DNA of 64,000 bases from Thermodesulfatator atlanticus DSM 21156 (GCF_000421585.1 NZ_ATXH01000003.1:62001-126000); one strand, 5' to 3'; shown: positions 44,895 to 53,904, numbered from the stretch's first letter. Numbers and translations: made by a program. Notes: generated from the letters alone by a model not told the origin.

Positions 44895-45709
44895 CGACTA
44901 AAGCCTATCACCGAAAGTATGAGATATAGGCTATGCCAGGCTATTAATACCATAGCACAGGCCCTGGGGAATTTTTTGAAAAATACCAGGGCCAAAATAG
45001 GGATAGCTGGAAAGATGATCCCTGCATAAAAAGGCGGAAAATGCCTTAAAAGCTCTTGGATTCCCACGAAAAACCACGGGCCAAGTACGGAGAGATCAGG
45101 ATTTACCGGCCTGAGAATAGGAGGATAAAACATCGTAGGGAGCATCGCTATCACTGCCCAGAAGGCAAGGTCTTCGAGTTTTAAGCGTGTTAGGCGAAAA
45201 TGCCAGGCCATAAGGGCTATCAGGAGCAAAAAGGAAAAGCAAATATGAGCCATGTAGGTGCGATGGATGCCTTCTTCGGTTACAGCCAGAATAATGTGGT
45301 TCAAAACGCTGCCAAAAAAGGGAATTTCTAGAACAAGACTTTCGGCAATATGCCCTGCTGAGGCCCCGATTTCGTCCCCCCTGATTACATATCCTGAAAA
45401 AAGGGCAAATACTGTTACCGGAAAAGAGGCCACCAGAAGTGTCCAGGAAAGCCAGGTCTTTTTTTCATAGCTTGCGGAAAGAAGGCTTTCCACGATATGG
45501 ACAACTAACGTTAAAAAGGCAAGTTGGCCTGTATAAAAATGAAAGCTCCTCATAAAATCCCCAAAAGGAACAACGCCTTCTATGCCCACAGTTGAAATAA
45601 GAGGGATTTCTGGGCGGAAGGGGAAGGCCAGGAATATGCCACTTACGATGGCCAGCACCAGAGAAGCCGCTGAGGCCCAGGCAATAAAAGACCTAGCCTG
45701 GTAGTTCAA
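44891..45709 (-). CDS. Cytochrome b-type membrane subunit of a Rieske/cytochrome b complex
   Basis: About 272 residues from a TTG at 45709, chosen because AAGGAGG lies 8 bp before it and the resulting overlap with the Rieske gene is only 17 bp; the upstream ATG at 45787 would overlap by 95 bp. Six or so membrane helices. Histidines placed for two b haems occur in SFHFYTGQLAFLTLVVHIVES and in AHICFSFLLLIALMAWHF. The chain is short for a full bc1 cytochrome b, nearer to b6 plus part of subunit IV. It would oxidise menaquinol and pass electrons to the Rieske protein and the multihaem cytochrome encoded next (4-bp overlap). Confidence 0.85.
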   Translation of the reverse strand: MNYQARSFIAWASAASLVLAIVSGIFLAFPFRPEIPLISTVGIEGVVPFGDFMRSFHFYTGQLAFLTLVVHIVESLLSASYEKKTWLSWTLLVASFPVTVFALFSGYVIRGDEIGASAGHIAESLVLEIPFFGSVLNHIILAVTEEGIHRTYMAHICFSFLLLIALMAWHFRLTRLKLEDLAFWAVIAMLPTMFYPPILRPVNPDLSVLGPWFFVGIQELLRHFPPFYAGIIFPAIPILALVFFKKFPRACAMVLIAWHSLYLILSVIGFSR

Positions 45710-46091
45710 TGATAATTCCTCCTTCAGTAACCTTGGCTGCCAGAGGAAAGAGATCCCTTTTGGCTGGCCCTGAAAGATAGCGCCCACTTGTGGTAAAACG
45801 GCTTTGATGGCAAGGACAGATAAAAAGATTGTGTTGGGGGTCGTAATTTACCGTGCACCCTAGATGGGGGCAGCGGCGCGAAAGTGCAAGGGGTTTTTTA
45901 GGGTCTTTAAGCACCAGAAAGAAATCTTCGCCAATGTAAATTTCTTTCTTCTTAAGGGATTCCTTTTTCAGGAACACCTTGAGAGGGGGCCTTGGAATAA
46001 GACCTGAGGCCACGCCGATTCCCGTAAGAAAAAGCCCACCCAAGAAGACTTTTCCCAGTAGCTTTAAAAAGTTCCGTCGCGAAGAATTCAT
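45693..46091 (-). CDS. Rieske iron-sulfur protein
   Basis: 132 residues. A twin-arginine signal (SRRNFLKLLGKVFLGGL) precedes a Rieske fold with both ligand boxes, CPHLGC and CPCHQS, supplying two Cys and two His for the [2Fe-2S] cluster. Tat export of the folded protein is expected. The three-gene set Rieske - cytochrome b - multihaem c matches alternative quinol-oxidising complexes known from Deltaproteobacteria, and resembles the Ext selenite/tellurite-reduction type modules by arrangement only. It starts right at the stop of the rRNA methyltransferase. Confidence 0.9.
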   Translation of the reverse strand: MNSSRRNFLKLLGKVFLGGLFLTGIGVASGLIPRPPLKVFLKKESLKKKEIYIGEDFFLVLKDPKKPLALSRRCPHLGCTVNYDPQHNLFICPCHQSRFTTSGRYLSGPAKRDLFPLAAKVTEGGIIIELPG

Positions 46092-47416
46092 TAGTTTTTC
46101 CTCTTTAAAAAAGAAACACTTTCTAGGTGATAAGTTTGCGGAAACATATCAAAAGCTTTAACGGAGACCACTTCAAAGCCAAGATCAATCAAAATGCGGA
46201 GATCCCTTGCAAGTGTTGGTGGGTCGCAGGAAACGTAAATAAGTTTGTCAATAGCGATATCCGGCAGAAACCGAAGTATTTCTTTGCAACCCCCTCGAGG
46301 CGGATCAAGGATTACCGTGGGGAAGGTGCGCGCTTCTTTGAAAAGGTCTATTAAGGCTTCAATGGCAGAAGAAACTCTAAAACTGACCGAAGAAAGCCCC
46401 CAAATTTCGGCATTTTCCTTACCGTCTTGAATGGCTCTAAAGTCAGTATCAACGCCTTCGCCGGTCTTAGCCTTGCCTGCAAGGGGCAGGAGAAAGTTGC
46501 CAATGCCGCAATGGACATCGAGTATTTCCTCTGTGGCAGAAGGAGACGCAAGTTTTTTGAGATAGTCGATCATCATCAGGTTTATCTCCCAGTTGGCCTG
46601 GACAAAAACCCCTGCAGAAGCGTAAAAAAACACGTCTTCTTCGGTACCTGCTATTTCAGAAGGCACAGGCATTTTACGGCGGCCTTTATGAGGGGCCTCT
46701 GGGGGATATGGGCCAACCGGAGCCCGTCCACGTATCCAATAAAAAATAGCTTTAAGTGCAGGGATGGCTTCGAAAATTTCTGCCAGGTCTTCCTTGCGTG
46801 GGGCCACTTTGGTCCAAAAAAGCATGAGGACTTTTCTTTCAGCAAGGCAAAGCCCAAGGTTTACCCTTTTTACATAGGGATGAAGCCTTCGCCAGGCAGG
46901 GATTTCCGGGAGTCTTTCTACCACTTCGTTTATTTCATCCCTTGCAAGCAAGCAGCGCTTAACAGGAACTAGGTCATGGGAACGCCTTTTTAAAAACCCC
47001 AAGGCCCCTTTTTCCTGATGCACGTGAAAGTTTAGGCGATTGCGGTAGTGAAACTCTTTCGGAGACGGGATTATTTCTGTTACTAGTTCTTTAGCCGGGA
47101 GTTTTCCTGTGCGTTCAAGGGTCTCACAAAAGATGGCGAATTTTTCTTCAAGTTGTCTTTTATAGGGTAGGTGCTGGAGCTGGCACCCTCCACAGGCAGC
47201 AAAATAAGGGCAAAGAGGTTTTTTCCGTTCAGGAGAAGGCTCAAGGATTTCTATAACCTTTCCCAGGGCATAATCACCCATTTGCTGGGTGATTTTTACT
47301 TTTACTTTTTCCCCTGGGATTACGTCAGGGACAAACACCACCTGGCCGTTATCAAGTCGTGCCAGGCCCTCTCCACCATGAACCAGCTTTTCTATGGTGA
47401 AAATTTTAGTCCTCAT
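46091..47416 (-). CDS. 23S rRNA (uracil-5-)-methyltransferase, RlmD/TrmA family
   Basis: About 441 residues from the ATG at 47416; the frame extends 13 codons upstream but the TRAM domain begins at this Met (MRTKIFTIEKLVHGGEGLAR). The iron-sulfur cysteines CPYFAACGGCQLQHL, the SAM site LDVHCGIGNFLLPLA, VILDPPRGG and the catalytic Cys in LIYVSCDPPTLARDL are present. It methylates C5 of a uridine in rRNA or tRNA. The start overlaps the CysK-CysRS stop by 11 bp. Confidence 0.92.
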   Translation of the reverse strand: MRTKIFTIEKLVHGGEGLARLDNGQVVFVPDVIPGEKVKVKITQQMGDYALGKVIEILEPSPERKKPLCPYFAACGGCQLQHLPYKRQLEEKFAIFCETLERTGKLPAKELVTEIIPSPKEFHYRNRLNFHVHQEKGALGFLKRRSHDLVPVKRCLLARDEINEVVERLPEIPAWRRLHPYVKRVNLGLCLAERKVLMLFWTKVAPRKEDLAEIFEAIPALKAIFYWIRGRAPVGPYPPEAPHKGRRKMPVPSEIAGTEEDVFFYASAGVFVQANWEINLMMIDYLKKLASPSATEEILDVHCGIGNFLLPLAGKAKTGEGVDTDFRAIQDGKENAEIWGLSSVSFRVSSAIEALIDLFKEARTFPTVILDPPRGGCKEILRFLPDIAIDKLIYVSCDPPTLARDLRILIDLGFEVVSVKAFDMFPQTYHLESVSFLKRKN

Positions 47417-49733
47417 CAGGAAAGGAGGCAGCAATTGAACCGCGCGGGGTGTCAATTAGCCAGAATCCTTGAGCCTTAAGTTCTTCTCTGATCTTGTCAG
47501 CTTCTTCGAAGCTTCCTTTTTGTCTGGCTTCTTCGCGCTTTTCAAGAAGCGTCAATACTTCTTGGTCTGTGGCTGGCTTAGCAAATCTAATAATGCCAAA
47601 CACCGTATTAATTTTTTCAAGGGCATCTTTTACCCTTTCGAAGTCTTCTTGATCAAGGCCTTCTTTGGCAAGGATTGGTTCAAGCCTGTTGGTAAACTCA
47701 AAGAGCACTGCTAAAGCCCGTGAGACATTCAAATCGTCATCAAGGGCTTCTTCAAACTGGTTAAGAAAGTTTTCTACTAATTGGTCAACGGGATAGCTTG
47801 TTTTACCGCTTGGCTCACGGGAAAGAAGCACCATAAAAGCATCTAGGCCGTGCAGGGCTTTTTGGGCGTCCTTAAGGGCCTTAAGAGAAAAGTTAAGGGG
47901 TTTGCGGTAGTGGGTTCTCAGCAAGAAGTAACGTATTTCTCGCGGAGAAAACCCTTGTTCCAGGAGTTCAGGGATGGTTACTGCATTTCCTGCAGAAAAA
48001 GACATTTTTTTCCCGGCAGTAGAGACAAGGGCAGAGTGGAGCCAGTATCTCGCTGGGATCTTTCCTGTTAACGCCTTGGCAATGGCGATTTCGTCTTCGT
48101 GATGGGGGAAGATAAGGTCGGTGCCACTGGTGTGAATATCGAATTCTTCTCCGAGGTATTTCAAAGACATGGCCGCGCACTGGATATGCCAGCCAGGACG
48201 AACCTTTCCCCATTCTGTTTCAACGTAGAGCCCTTGTTTGAGTTCCTGAAGGGTGGCCCTTTTAAAGAGGGTGAAATCAAGGGGGTCGTCTTTGTCGTAT
48301 TCTTCCAGGTCAACCGTTGCACCGCGTTTGAGCTTGGCAAGATCAGCCTTAGAAAGAAGGCCGTAGTCTTTGAGTTTAGAGACGTCGAAATATACAGAGC
48401 CGTGCCGCACGTAGGCAAACCCTTTTTCAATCAACCTGCGGGTTACGCTTATCATTTCGTCGATGTGTTCACTGGCCCTGGGGAAGTAAGTGGCGGGCAG
48501 GATACCAAGAGTTTTTAAGTCTTCAAAAAAGTCTTTTTCTATTTTTTTGGTAAGTTCTTTCAAGGGTAGGCCTTCTTCAAAAGAGGCCTTAATGGTTTTG
48601 TCGTCATAGTCGGTGATGTTTATCACGTGGGTTACTTCGTAGCCCTTGAACATGAGGTAGCGCTTAAGGAGGTCAGCCGTCATCATGCGACGGTAAAGTC
48701 CGAGATGAGGCCTGCGGTTAACCGTAGGGCCACAGGTGTAAATGCCTACTTTTGCTTCGTTTATAGGAGTAAATCTTTCGACTTTGCGCGTAAGGGTGTT
48801 GTTGAATTTTGGCCCTTCATCCGGGAGGTTTTCAAAGGACCAGAGTGGTGTTGAGAGATAGCGTTCGCCACCATCAGGGAAAATGGCAACTATGACACCT
48901 TCTTTGATCCGTTTAGCAAGCTCAAGGGCTCCGTAAAGGGCTGCCCCTGAGCTCATACCCACAAATATGCCTTCTTCTCTGGCAAGCCTTCTGGCAAGTT
49001 CAAAAGATTCTTCATCGGGAACGTTCATAATTTCGTCAAGAAGCTGTTTCTGGAAGATGCCCGGGGGATAGGATTCCTTCATGTTTTTGAGGCCCTGAAG
49101 TCGGTGACCAGGATTTGGTTCAAGCCCAATGACCTTTACCGGGAGCTTTTTATCACGGAAAAACCGGGCTATGCCCATAAGGGTTCCTGTGGTGCCCATG
49201 CCTGCTACCACATGGGTGACTTTACCTTCTGTGTCACGCCAGATTTCGGGGCCGGTTCCGTAATAATGGGCCTTCCAGTTAGCAGGATTATTAAATTGGT
49301 CGGTAAGATAATATTTGTCAGGGTACTCTCTGGCAAGTTCATAGACGGCTTCGATAGCACCGTCAGTGCTTTTTTCTGCCGGGGTAAGTAAGATTTCGGC
49401 ACCATAGGCCTGCATGATTTTGCGGCGTTCAAGAGAGGCCCCTTCGCTCATGGCTATCAAGCAACGATAGCCCTTTACCGCGGAGACCAGGGCAAGGCCG
49501 ATGCCGGTGTTTCCGCTTGATGCTTCGATTATGGTTTTTTCCCTGGTGAGTTCGCCGGACTGCTCCGCGGTCTCAATCATGGAAAGGGCAATGCGGTCTT
49601 TAACTGAACCCCCAGGGTTAAAAGATTCGATTTTGGCAAGAATGGTCACCCGGGGGTTGCTTCGGATACGCCGGATGGGTGCCAAAGGAGTATTCCCGAT
49701 AAGGTCTAATATGTTTCCGTATTTTTTTCCCAT
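47406..49733 (-). CDS. Fusion of cysteine synthase and cysteinyl-tRNA synthetase
   Basis: 775 residues. Residues 1-~300 are a PLP-dependent cysteine synthase: GGSVKDR with PLP Lys45, SSGNTG (72-77) and GMGTTGTLMG. Residues ~325-775 are a CysRS: CGPTV (334-338), zinc ligands C519 (WHIQCAAM) and HHEDE (544-548). The signature motifs are altered: HIGH is PHLGLYR (342-348) and KMSKS is KMSFS (576-580), losing the second His and the last Lys that handle ATP. So cysteine making and charging may be joined, or the synthetase half may do something else. Known folds, unsure activity. A repeat copy lies just upstream. Confidence 0.9.
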   Translation of the reverse strand: MGKKYGNILDLIGNTPLAPIRRIRSNPRVTILAKIESFNPGGSVKDRIALSMIETAEQSGELTREKTIIEASSGNTGIGLALVSAVKGYRCLIAMSEGASLERRKIMQAYGAEILLTPAEKSTDGAIEAVYELAREYPDKYYLTDQFNNPANWKAHYYGTGPEIWRDTEGKVTHVVAGMGTTGTLMGIARFFRDKKLPVKVIGLEPNPGHRLQGLKNMKESYPPGIFQKQLLDEIMNVPDEESFELARRLAREEGIFVGMSSGAALYGALELAKRIKEGVIVAIFPDGGERYLSTPLWSFENLPDEGPKFNNTLTRKVERFTPINEAKVGIYTCGPTVNRRPHLGLYRRMMTADLLKRYLMFKGYEVTHVINITDYDDKTIKASFEEGLPLKELTKKIEKDFFEDLKTLGILPATYFPRASEHIDEMISVTRRLIEKGFAYVRHGSVYFDVSKLKDYGLLSKADLAKLKRGATVDLEEYDKDDPLDFTLFKRATLQELKQGLYVETEWGKVRPGWHIQCAAMSLKYLGEEFDIHTSGTDLIFPHHEDEIAIAKALTGKIPARYWLHSALVSTAGKKMSFSAGNAVTIPELLEQGFSPREIRYFLLRTHYRKPLNFSLKALKDAQKALHGLDAFMVLLSREPSGKTSYPVDQLVENFLNQFEEALDDDLNVSRALAVLFEFTNRLEPILAKEGLDQEDFERVKDALEKINTVFGIIRFAKPATDQEVLTLLEKREEARQKGSFEEADKIREELKAQGFWLIDTPRGSIAASFPDED

Positions 49734-49764
49734 GAGCAGTCAAGCTTCCCAAAATTTTTTGACT

Positions 49765-49807
49765 GGATCTGTTCCTATTTTTCGTCCCGAAAAACGGGAA
49801 CGGATCC
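49765..49807. repeat. GGATCC palindromic repeat, copy B
   Basis: GGATCTGTTCCTATTTTTCG, a 3-base centre, then CGAAAAACGGGAACGGATCC. The arms pair over about 17 of 20 bases. It lies in the 129-bp gap between the CysK-CysRS start and the NtrC gene end. Confidence 0.85.
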
Positions 49808-49862
49808 TAGATATTTTGCAAAGGTCTTTTTGAATATAAGCGAAAAGGGCTTCTCAGCCAAG

Positions 49863-51239
49863 TTAATCTTCAGAAGGAGCAAGGCCATATTTACCAAGCT
49901 TGTATCTCAAGACTCGTTCAGAGATGCCAAGGAGTTCTGCAGCCTTGATTTTCACCCCGTGGGCTTCTTCCATGGCTTGTTTAATACGGGTGCTTTCAAG
50001 GAGTGCCACTGCTTCAGGCAAGGGTAACGAATACAAAATAGACGCCTGGTCTTCTTTTTTCTCTCCACGAAGAAGAGGGGGAAGATCATCTAGTGTGATA
50101 ATGTCCTGGTCTGCCAGGATAACCGCACGTTCAATGATGTTTTCTAATTCTCGCACGTTTCCAGGAAAGTGATGGGAAAGCAGTACGTCTAAAGCTTCGC
50201 GGCTAAAGTCTTTGATTGTTTTGCCGTGTTTTTGGGAGAATTTTGCCAGGAAAAAACGACAAAGGGGCAAGATGTCTTCTTTGCGCTCACGAAGCGGGGG
50301 CAGTTTTACGGAAAATACGTTCAAGCGCCAGAAGAGGTCTTCTCTAAAAAGGCCTTCTTTGACCATTTCTTCTAAGTCTTTGTTGGTGGCAGCGATGATG
50401 CGTACGTTTACTTTTATTTCACGCAGCGCACCTATGCGTCTGATTACCCCCTCTTGCAGCACGCGCAATAGTTTGGCTTGAAGCGCAAGGGGAAGGTCGC
50501 CAATCTCATCGAGAAATATGCTTCCTCCGTCAGCTATTTCAAAAAGCCCGGGTTTGCTTTTGTCTGCCCCGGTAAAGGCCCCGCGTTCGTGGCCAAATAA
50601 TTCTGATTCAAGTAGGCCTTCAGGGATAGCCGCGCAATTTACCTTGACAAAAGGCGCTTTTGCGCGAGGGCTTAGCCTGTGAACGAGATTAGCAATTACC
50701 TCTTTGCCTGTCCCTGATTCCCCGAGGATAAGTACGGTGGCTTCTGTCTGGGCGACTTTGGAGACTAGGCGCAAAATTTCGCGCATTTTGGGGCTTTCAG
50801 CAATGATATCTGGCGCTTCAGGAGGGGATAGCTCGGCAAGCCTTGCCTTTAAAAGCTCAACTTCCCGGGCAAGCCTTAGTTCTTTAAGGGCCTTGTCTAT
50901 GATCAAAGTTAGCTCTTCAAGATTTACAGGCTTGGTAAGATAGTGATAGGCGCCCTTTTTGATGGCCTCGACTGCTCGTTCAACCGTGGCAAACGCGGTA
51001 AGCATTATTACCTGGAGCAGGGGAAATTTGTCTTTAATCCAGGAAAGAAGACTCAAGCCGTCTTCATCAGGTAGCCGCCAATCAAGGATTACTAAATCAA
51101 AATTTTCCTGACAAAGAAGTTGTTTGCCTTCATTGGCATTAAGCGCACAGGCAACATCATATTCCTTATGGCGCAGATAATCGCCAAGAATCTTGGCCTG
51201 GGGTTGATCATCTTCTATTATGAGGATTTTAGCCTTCAT
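49863..51239 (-). CDS. Sigma-54-dependent NtrC-family response regulator
   Basis: 458 residues from the ATG at 51239 (MKAKILIIEDDQPQAKILGD); a longer frame upstream only reads through the kinase gene. Receiver domain (phospho-Asp in LVILDWRLPDEDG, Lys in YLTKPVNLEE), AAA+ domain with Walker A GESGTGKE, the sigma-54-contacting GAFTGAD and LDEIGDLPL, then a Fis-type helix-turn-helix (IKAAELLGISERVLRYKLGK). It activates sigma-54 promoters when phosphorylated by the kinase just upstream (11-bp overlap). A strong sigma-54 promoter lies 2 kb away at 53333. Confidence 0.96.
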   Translation of the reverse strand: MKAKILIIEDDQPQAKILGDYLRHKEYDVACALNANEGKQLLCQENFDLVILDWRLPDEDGLSLLSWIKDKFPLLQVIMLTAFATVERAVEAIKKGAYHYLTKPVNLEELTLIIDKALKELRLAREVELLKARLAELSPPEAPDIIAESPKMREILRLVSKVAQTEATVLILGESGTGKEVIANLVHRLSPRAKAPFVKVNCAAIPEGLLESELFGHERGAFTGADKSKPGLFEIADGGSIFLDEIGDLPLALQAKLLRVLQEGVIRRIGALREIKVNVRIIAATNKDLEEMVKEGLFREDLFWRLNVFSVKLPPLRERKEDILPLCRFFLAKFSQKHGKTIKDFSREALDVLLSHHFPGNVRELENIIERAVILADQDIITLDDLPPLLRGEKKEDQASILYSLPLPEAVALLESTRIKQAMEEAHGVKIKAAELLGISERVLRYKLGKYGLAPSED

Positions 51240-52476
51240 TTTTAATAGGAAAATGTATGCGGAAAACCGATCCTTTTTTAGGCTCAGAAGAAAAAGATAC
51301 CCTACCTGCGTGGGCCTCGGCAACTTTGCGCACCAAATAAAGCCCAAGGCCAAAGCCAGTTGATTTAGTGCTAAAAAAGGGCTCAAAAAGCCTTGTTTGC
51401 TCTTTAGGTGAGATACCTGAGCCGGTGTCTTTTACCTCAAAGATGGCTTCGTTTCCTTCCACATAAAATTTGAGAAGGATTTCCCCCCCCTGAGGGGTGG
51501 CTTCAAGGGCGTTTCTAATCAGGTTCTCAAGGGCCCGCAAACACCATCTCTTATCAACCAAGATAATTTGAGAAGGCCCTTTTTCGATGAGGAGGTCAAT
51601 CCCCTGTCTTTTGGCTTTTTCTTTAAATTTAAGGGCTAGTTCTTCGATGATTTCCTGGGCGTAAACTGGCTGGGGATGTATTTCAAAACCCTTGGCATAC
51701 GAGAGAAGTTCACCTGTTAGTTCTGTTAACTTCTGGGCTTCAGTTTTTATCATGTCGAGAATTTCAGGGGATATTTTTTGGGTTTCTGACATGTATTGAA
51801 GGCCCATTACGATGCTGTTTAACGGGTTTCTTATTTCGTGAGCCACCATAGCAGAAATTTTCCCCATGGCAGCCAGCTTTTCTGAGGCTGACAGCTGTTT
51901 TTCAAGTTCTTTTTGGCGGCGGGAAAACTTTTCAAGATAAAAAAGTCCGGTGCCGAGAAGCACACTTGCCGCAAGTAGAATACAGCCACTAAGGATGACA
52001 AAATTCAAAAAGGCCTTTTTAGCAAAGCCGATATCAAGGCCAAGGAGCAAGAAAAATTTTCTGTCTGGCAGGGCCTCGAAATCGCGGCACACAAAGCGCA
52101 CATTTTTTACATTTAGCCCCTGGTAACACCTTTTAAAAAGTTGCGGGGCGAATTTAGTCCCGGTGGGAAAGGTGTTTAATAAAACTTTGCCTTTTTCTTT
52201 TACCAAGACACCTACAAGCTGGGGTTGCCCTTGTAATTCATCTGTCAGCCAGGCTAAGTCTTTCAAGTAATCAGGCACTTCGGGTAATAATTCGAGAGTT
52301 TCAACATAGGCGGTAAGGCGTGCTTCCAAAAAATTAAGGGTGCTTTGAGACTCTCGCTTGGTGATCTCAGTTATGAAATACCTGAAGTATAAGACTTCAA
52401 TGCTGGTAGTTAAGATCAAGACCGCGAGGGCCAGTAAAAAGATGGGTTTATATCCTTCAAATTTTGAAGAAGACAT
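51229..52476 (-). CDS. Sensor histidine kinase (cognate of the NtrC-type regulator)
   Basis: 415 residues. Membrane helices at ~12-35 and ~155-180 bracket a periplasmic domain. HisKA has the phospho-acceptor in MVAHEIRNPLNSIVMGL; HATPase has ENLIRNALEATP, KDTGSGISP and STKSTGFGLGLYLV. It starts on the base after the stop of the 120-residue secreted protein and overlaps the regulator by 11 bp. The signal is likely an envelope cue. Confidence 0.94.
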   Translation of the reverse strand: MSSSKFEGYKPIFLLALAVLILTTSIEVLYFRYFITEITKRESQSTLNFLEARLTAYVETLELLPEVPDYLKDLAWLTDELQGQPQLVGVLVKEKGKVLLNTFPTGTKFAPQLFKRCYQGLNVKNVRFVCRDFEALPDRKFFLLLGLDIGFAKKAFLNFVILSGCILLAASVLLGTGLFYLEKFSRRQKELEKQLSASEKLAAMGKISAMVAHEIRNPLNSIVMGLQYMSETQKISPEILDMIKTEAQKLTELTGELLSYAKGFEIHPQPVYAQEIIEELALKFKEKAKRQGIDLLIEKGPSQIILVDKRWCLRALENLIRNALEATPQGGEILLKFYVEGNEAIFEVKDTGSGISPKEQTRLFEPFFSTKSTGFGLGLYLVRKVAEAHAGRVSFSSEPKKGSVFRIHFPIKNEG

Positions 52477-52839
52477 CTATTCTTTTATGCGCCAAAGGGG
52501 AATCCCTGATTCATCGCGGATTTGAATGGCCCCTTCTTCACTCTTGATGGCAATGGGAAACAAGAGCGAGCCTTTTTTGATGGCGATTATTCTTACCCGG
52601 TCGCCTTTTTTCAGCCTGAAACCTGCTTTCTTCCAGTACCAGTAAGGCCCCAAGCGTACGCGATAAATCTTATCTTCTTCTGCATGTATGATGGCTATGG
52701 GATGGCGAATTTCAACGACCACACCGGTAATGATTAAGCGTTCCCGGTGATAATTAGCTCCTTTTTGAGCGCAGATTATGCCAGGGAAACAAAAATTTAA
52801 GACCAGTATCCCTAAGATTATTTGGTTGAATCTTTTCAT
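52477..52839 (-). CDS. Small secreted protein, first gene of the two-component operon
   Basis: 120 residues. Signal peptide (MKRFNQIILGILVLNFCF...ICA), then a compact beta-rich chain (IITGVVVEIRHPIAIIHAEE, RVRLGPYWYWKKAGFRLKKG, DRVRIIAIKKGS) that resembles a small OB/SH3-like barrel. Not recognised. Since it immediately precedes the kinase, it may be the periplasmic signal-sensing part. Confidence 0.7.
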   Translation of the reverse strand: MKRFNQIILGILVLNFCFPGIICAQKGANYHRERLIITGVVVEIRHPIAIIHAEEDKIYRVRLGPYWYWKKAGFRLKKGDRVRIIAIKKGSLLFPIAIKSEEGAIQIRDESGIPLWRIKE

Positions 52840-52895
52840 GGCACTTTATTTTATAGCAGATTTTATACCAATTTTTAAATCTTTACCCACGACTT

Positions 52896-53145
52896 ATTAA
52901 TGGGAGCATGTTTTATCCGACAAGGTGTCATCACGAGGCGACTTGTACGCCCGCGCGGTCTCTCCCACACCCGTCATCACGAGGCGACGTAGTCGCCTAA
53001 GTGAGCCCTGTCCCGAACACAGTGAGGGATCTAGATTGCTTCGGTCGCTTACGCTCCCTCGCAATGACAGAAAAAGAGGCCCCTCGCAAGGACCGCTAAA
53101 GCCTCATCGCGAGGAGGCCTGTTAAGGCCGACGAAGCGATCTCTC
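52896..53145. repeat. Composite CATTGCGAG repeat element, copy 2 (inverted)
   Basis: The gap 52840-53386 has no gene. From 52896 it shows ATTAATGGGAGCATG, TTTTATCCGACAAGGTGTCA, CACGAGGCG blocks, CCCTGTCCCGAACACAGTGA with GGGATCTAGATTGCTTCG, CTCGCAATGACAG, then GAGGAGGCCTGTTAAGGCCG and CGAAGCGATCTCT. This is the block order of 27431-27650 reversed and complemented. A further part, 53146-53332, has no feature I can name. Confidence 0.75.
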
Positions 53146-53332
53146 TACCGAACACAGCAGTGAGAAGCAATCTCAGGAGATAGGCCATGTTTAGCTTAAG
53201 TTGTATCAGACAATCGACGACTTTGTCTTTCCATCGGGCAATTTTGTCTGCCAGATAACCTTAGACTCCATTTGGAGGAGTTGTAGAGGCGAGGTATGCC
53301 TCGACCCTACCATATTTGCTACTGCCACAAGC

Positions 53333-53349
53333 TTGGCATGGGCATTGCT
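53333..53349 (+). promoter_or_regulatory. Sigma-54 (-24/-12) promoter
   Basis: TTGGCATGGGCATTGCT matches YTGGCACGRNNNTTGCW at all but one fixed base. The downstream gene starts at 53387. Confidence 0.7.
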
Positions 53350-53386
53350 TATTAAACTTTAACGAAAACGTTTGAGGAGGTAGCCA

Positions 53387-53821
53387 ATGAACAAGTTCAA
53401 AAAAATAGCGCTTTTTTTCCTTCCACTTCTTTTTTTAATTGGCATGACCAGTTGCACCACTACCCAACAATCAGCTTCTTACCAGGGAGCAAGTCTTGGA
53501 GCCGCGGTTGGTGCTGTAGCTGGAGCCCTTCTGGATGATGGAAATCCCTGGCGTGGTGCTGTTATCGGAGGAACCATGGGCGCAGTTCTGGGAGGAGGCC
53601 TTGCGGAGTTGAGCAGTGAAGCTTCCGCTAGCGCAGCCACTACAGGTCAGCCAGTGGTTTATAGACAGGGGAACACCGTGGTTGAGGCTACGCCCCTTAA
53701 CTACAACCAGCAAACCAAGTGTCATAAAGTGCGTAAGCGCATTTGGCAAAATGGCCAGTTGGTTCAGGACCACGTGGAAGAGGTTTGTGAGGCTCAAAAG
53801 GTAACAAATTCCTACTTTTAG
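53387..53821 (+). CDS. Glycine-zipper lipoprotein
   Basis: 144 residues. Lipoprotein signal with lipobox MTSC at about residues 20-23, then Gly-zipper runs (QGASLGAAVGAVAGALL, AVIGGTMGAVLGGGLAEL), as in SlyB/OmpA-linked surface proteins, and a C-terminal segment with two Cys (TKCHKVRKRIWQ, VEEVCEAQKV). The zipper may insert into the outer membrane. RBS GGAGG. A sigma-54 promoter lies 38 bp upstream, so it is probably a target of the NtrC-type system. Confidence 0.82.
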   Translation: MNKFKKIALFFLPLLFLIGMTSCTTTQQSASYQGASLGAAVGAVAGALLDDGNPWRGAVIGGTMGAVLGGGLAELSSEASASAATTGQPVVYRQGNTVVEATPLNYNQQTKCHKVRKRIWQNGQLVQDHVEEVCEAQKVTNSYF

Positions 53822-53856
53822 ATAAGCTTTCGTGTTAACCGGCCCGTTTATTTGTT

Positions 53857-53879
53857 AGGCCCGCCCTTGCGGCGGGCCT
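53857..53879 (+). terminator. Rho-independent terminator after the lipoprotein gene
   Basis: AGGCCCGCC/GGCGGGCCT stem with a CTTGC loop and a following TTTTCTCT. Confidence 0.9.
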
Positions 53880-53904
53880 TTTCTCTGCTTACCCTTGATT
53901 ACAA

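Noticed and set aside
45710-45787. ATG start of cytochrome b at 45787
   Set aside because: It would overlap the Rieske gene by 95 bp; a TTG with a perfect AAGGAGG lies at 45709.
51240-51386. N-terminal extension of the NtrC-type regulator
   Set aside because: The first 49 codons copy the kinase region in another frame; the receiver domain begins at the Met at 51239.
52925-53125. Small frame within the inverted repeat copy
   Set aside because: Same repeat sequence read on the other strand; no independent gene signal.
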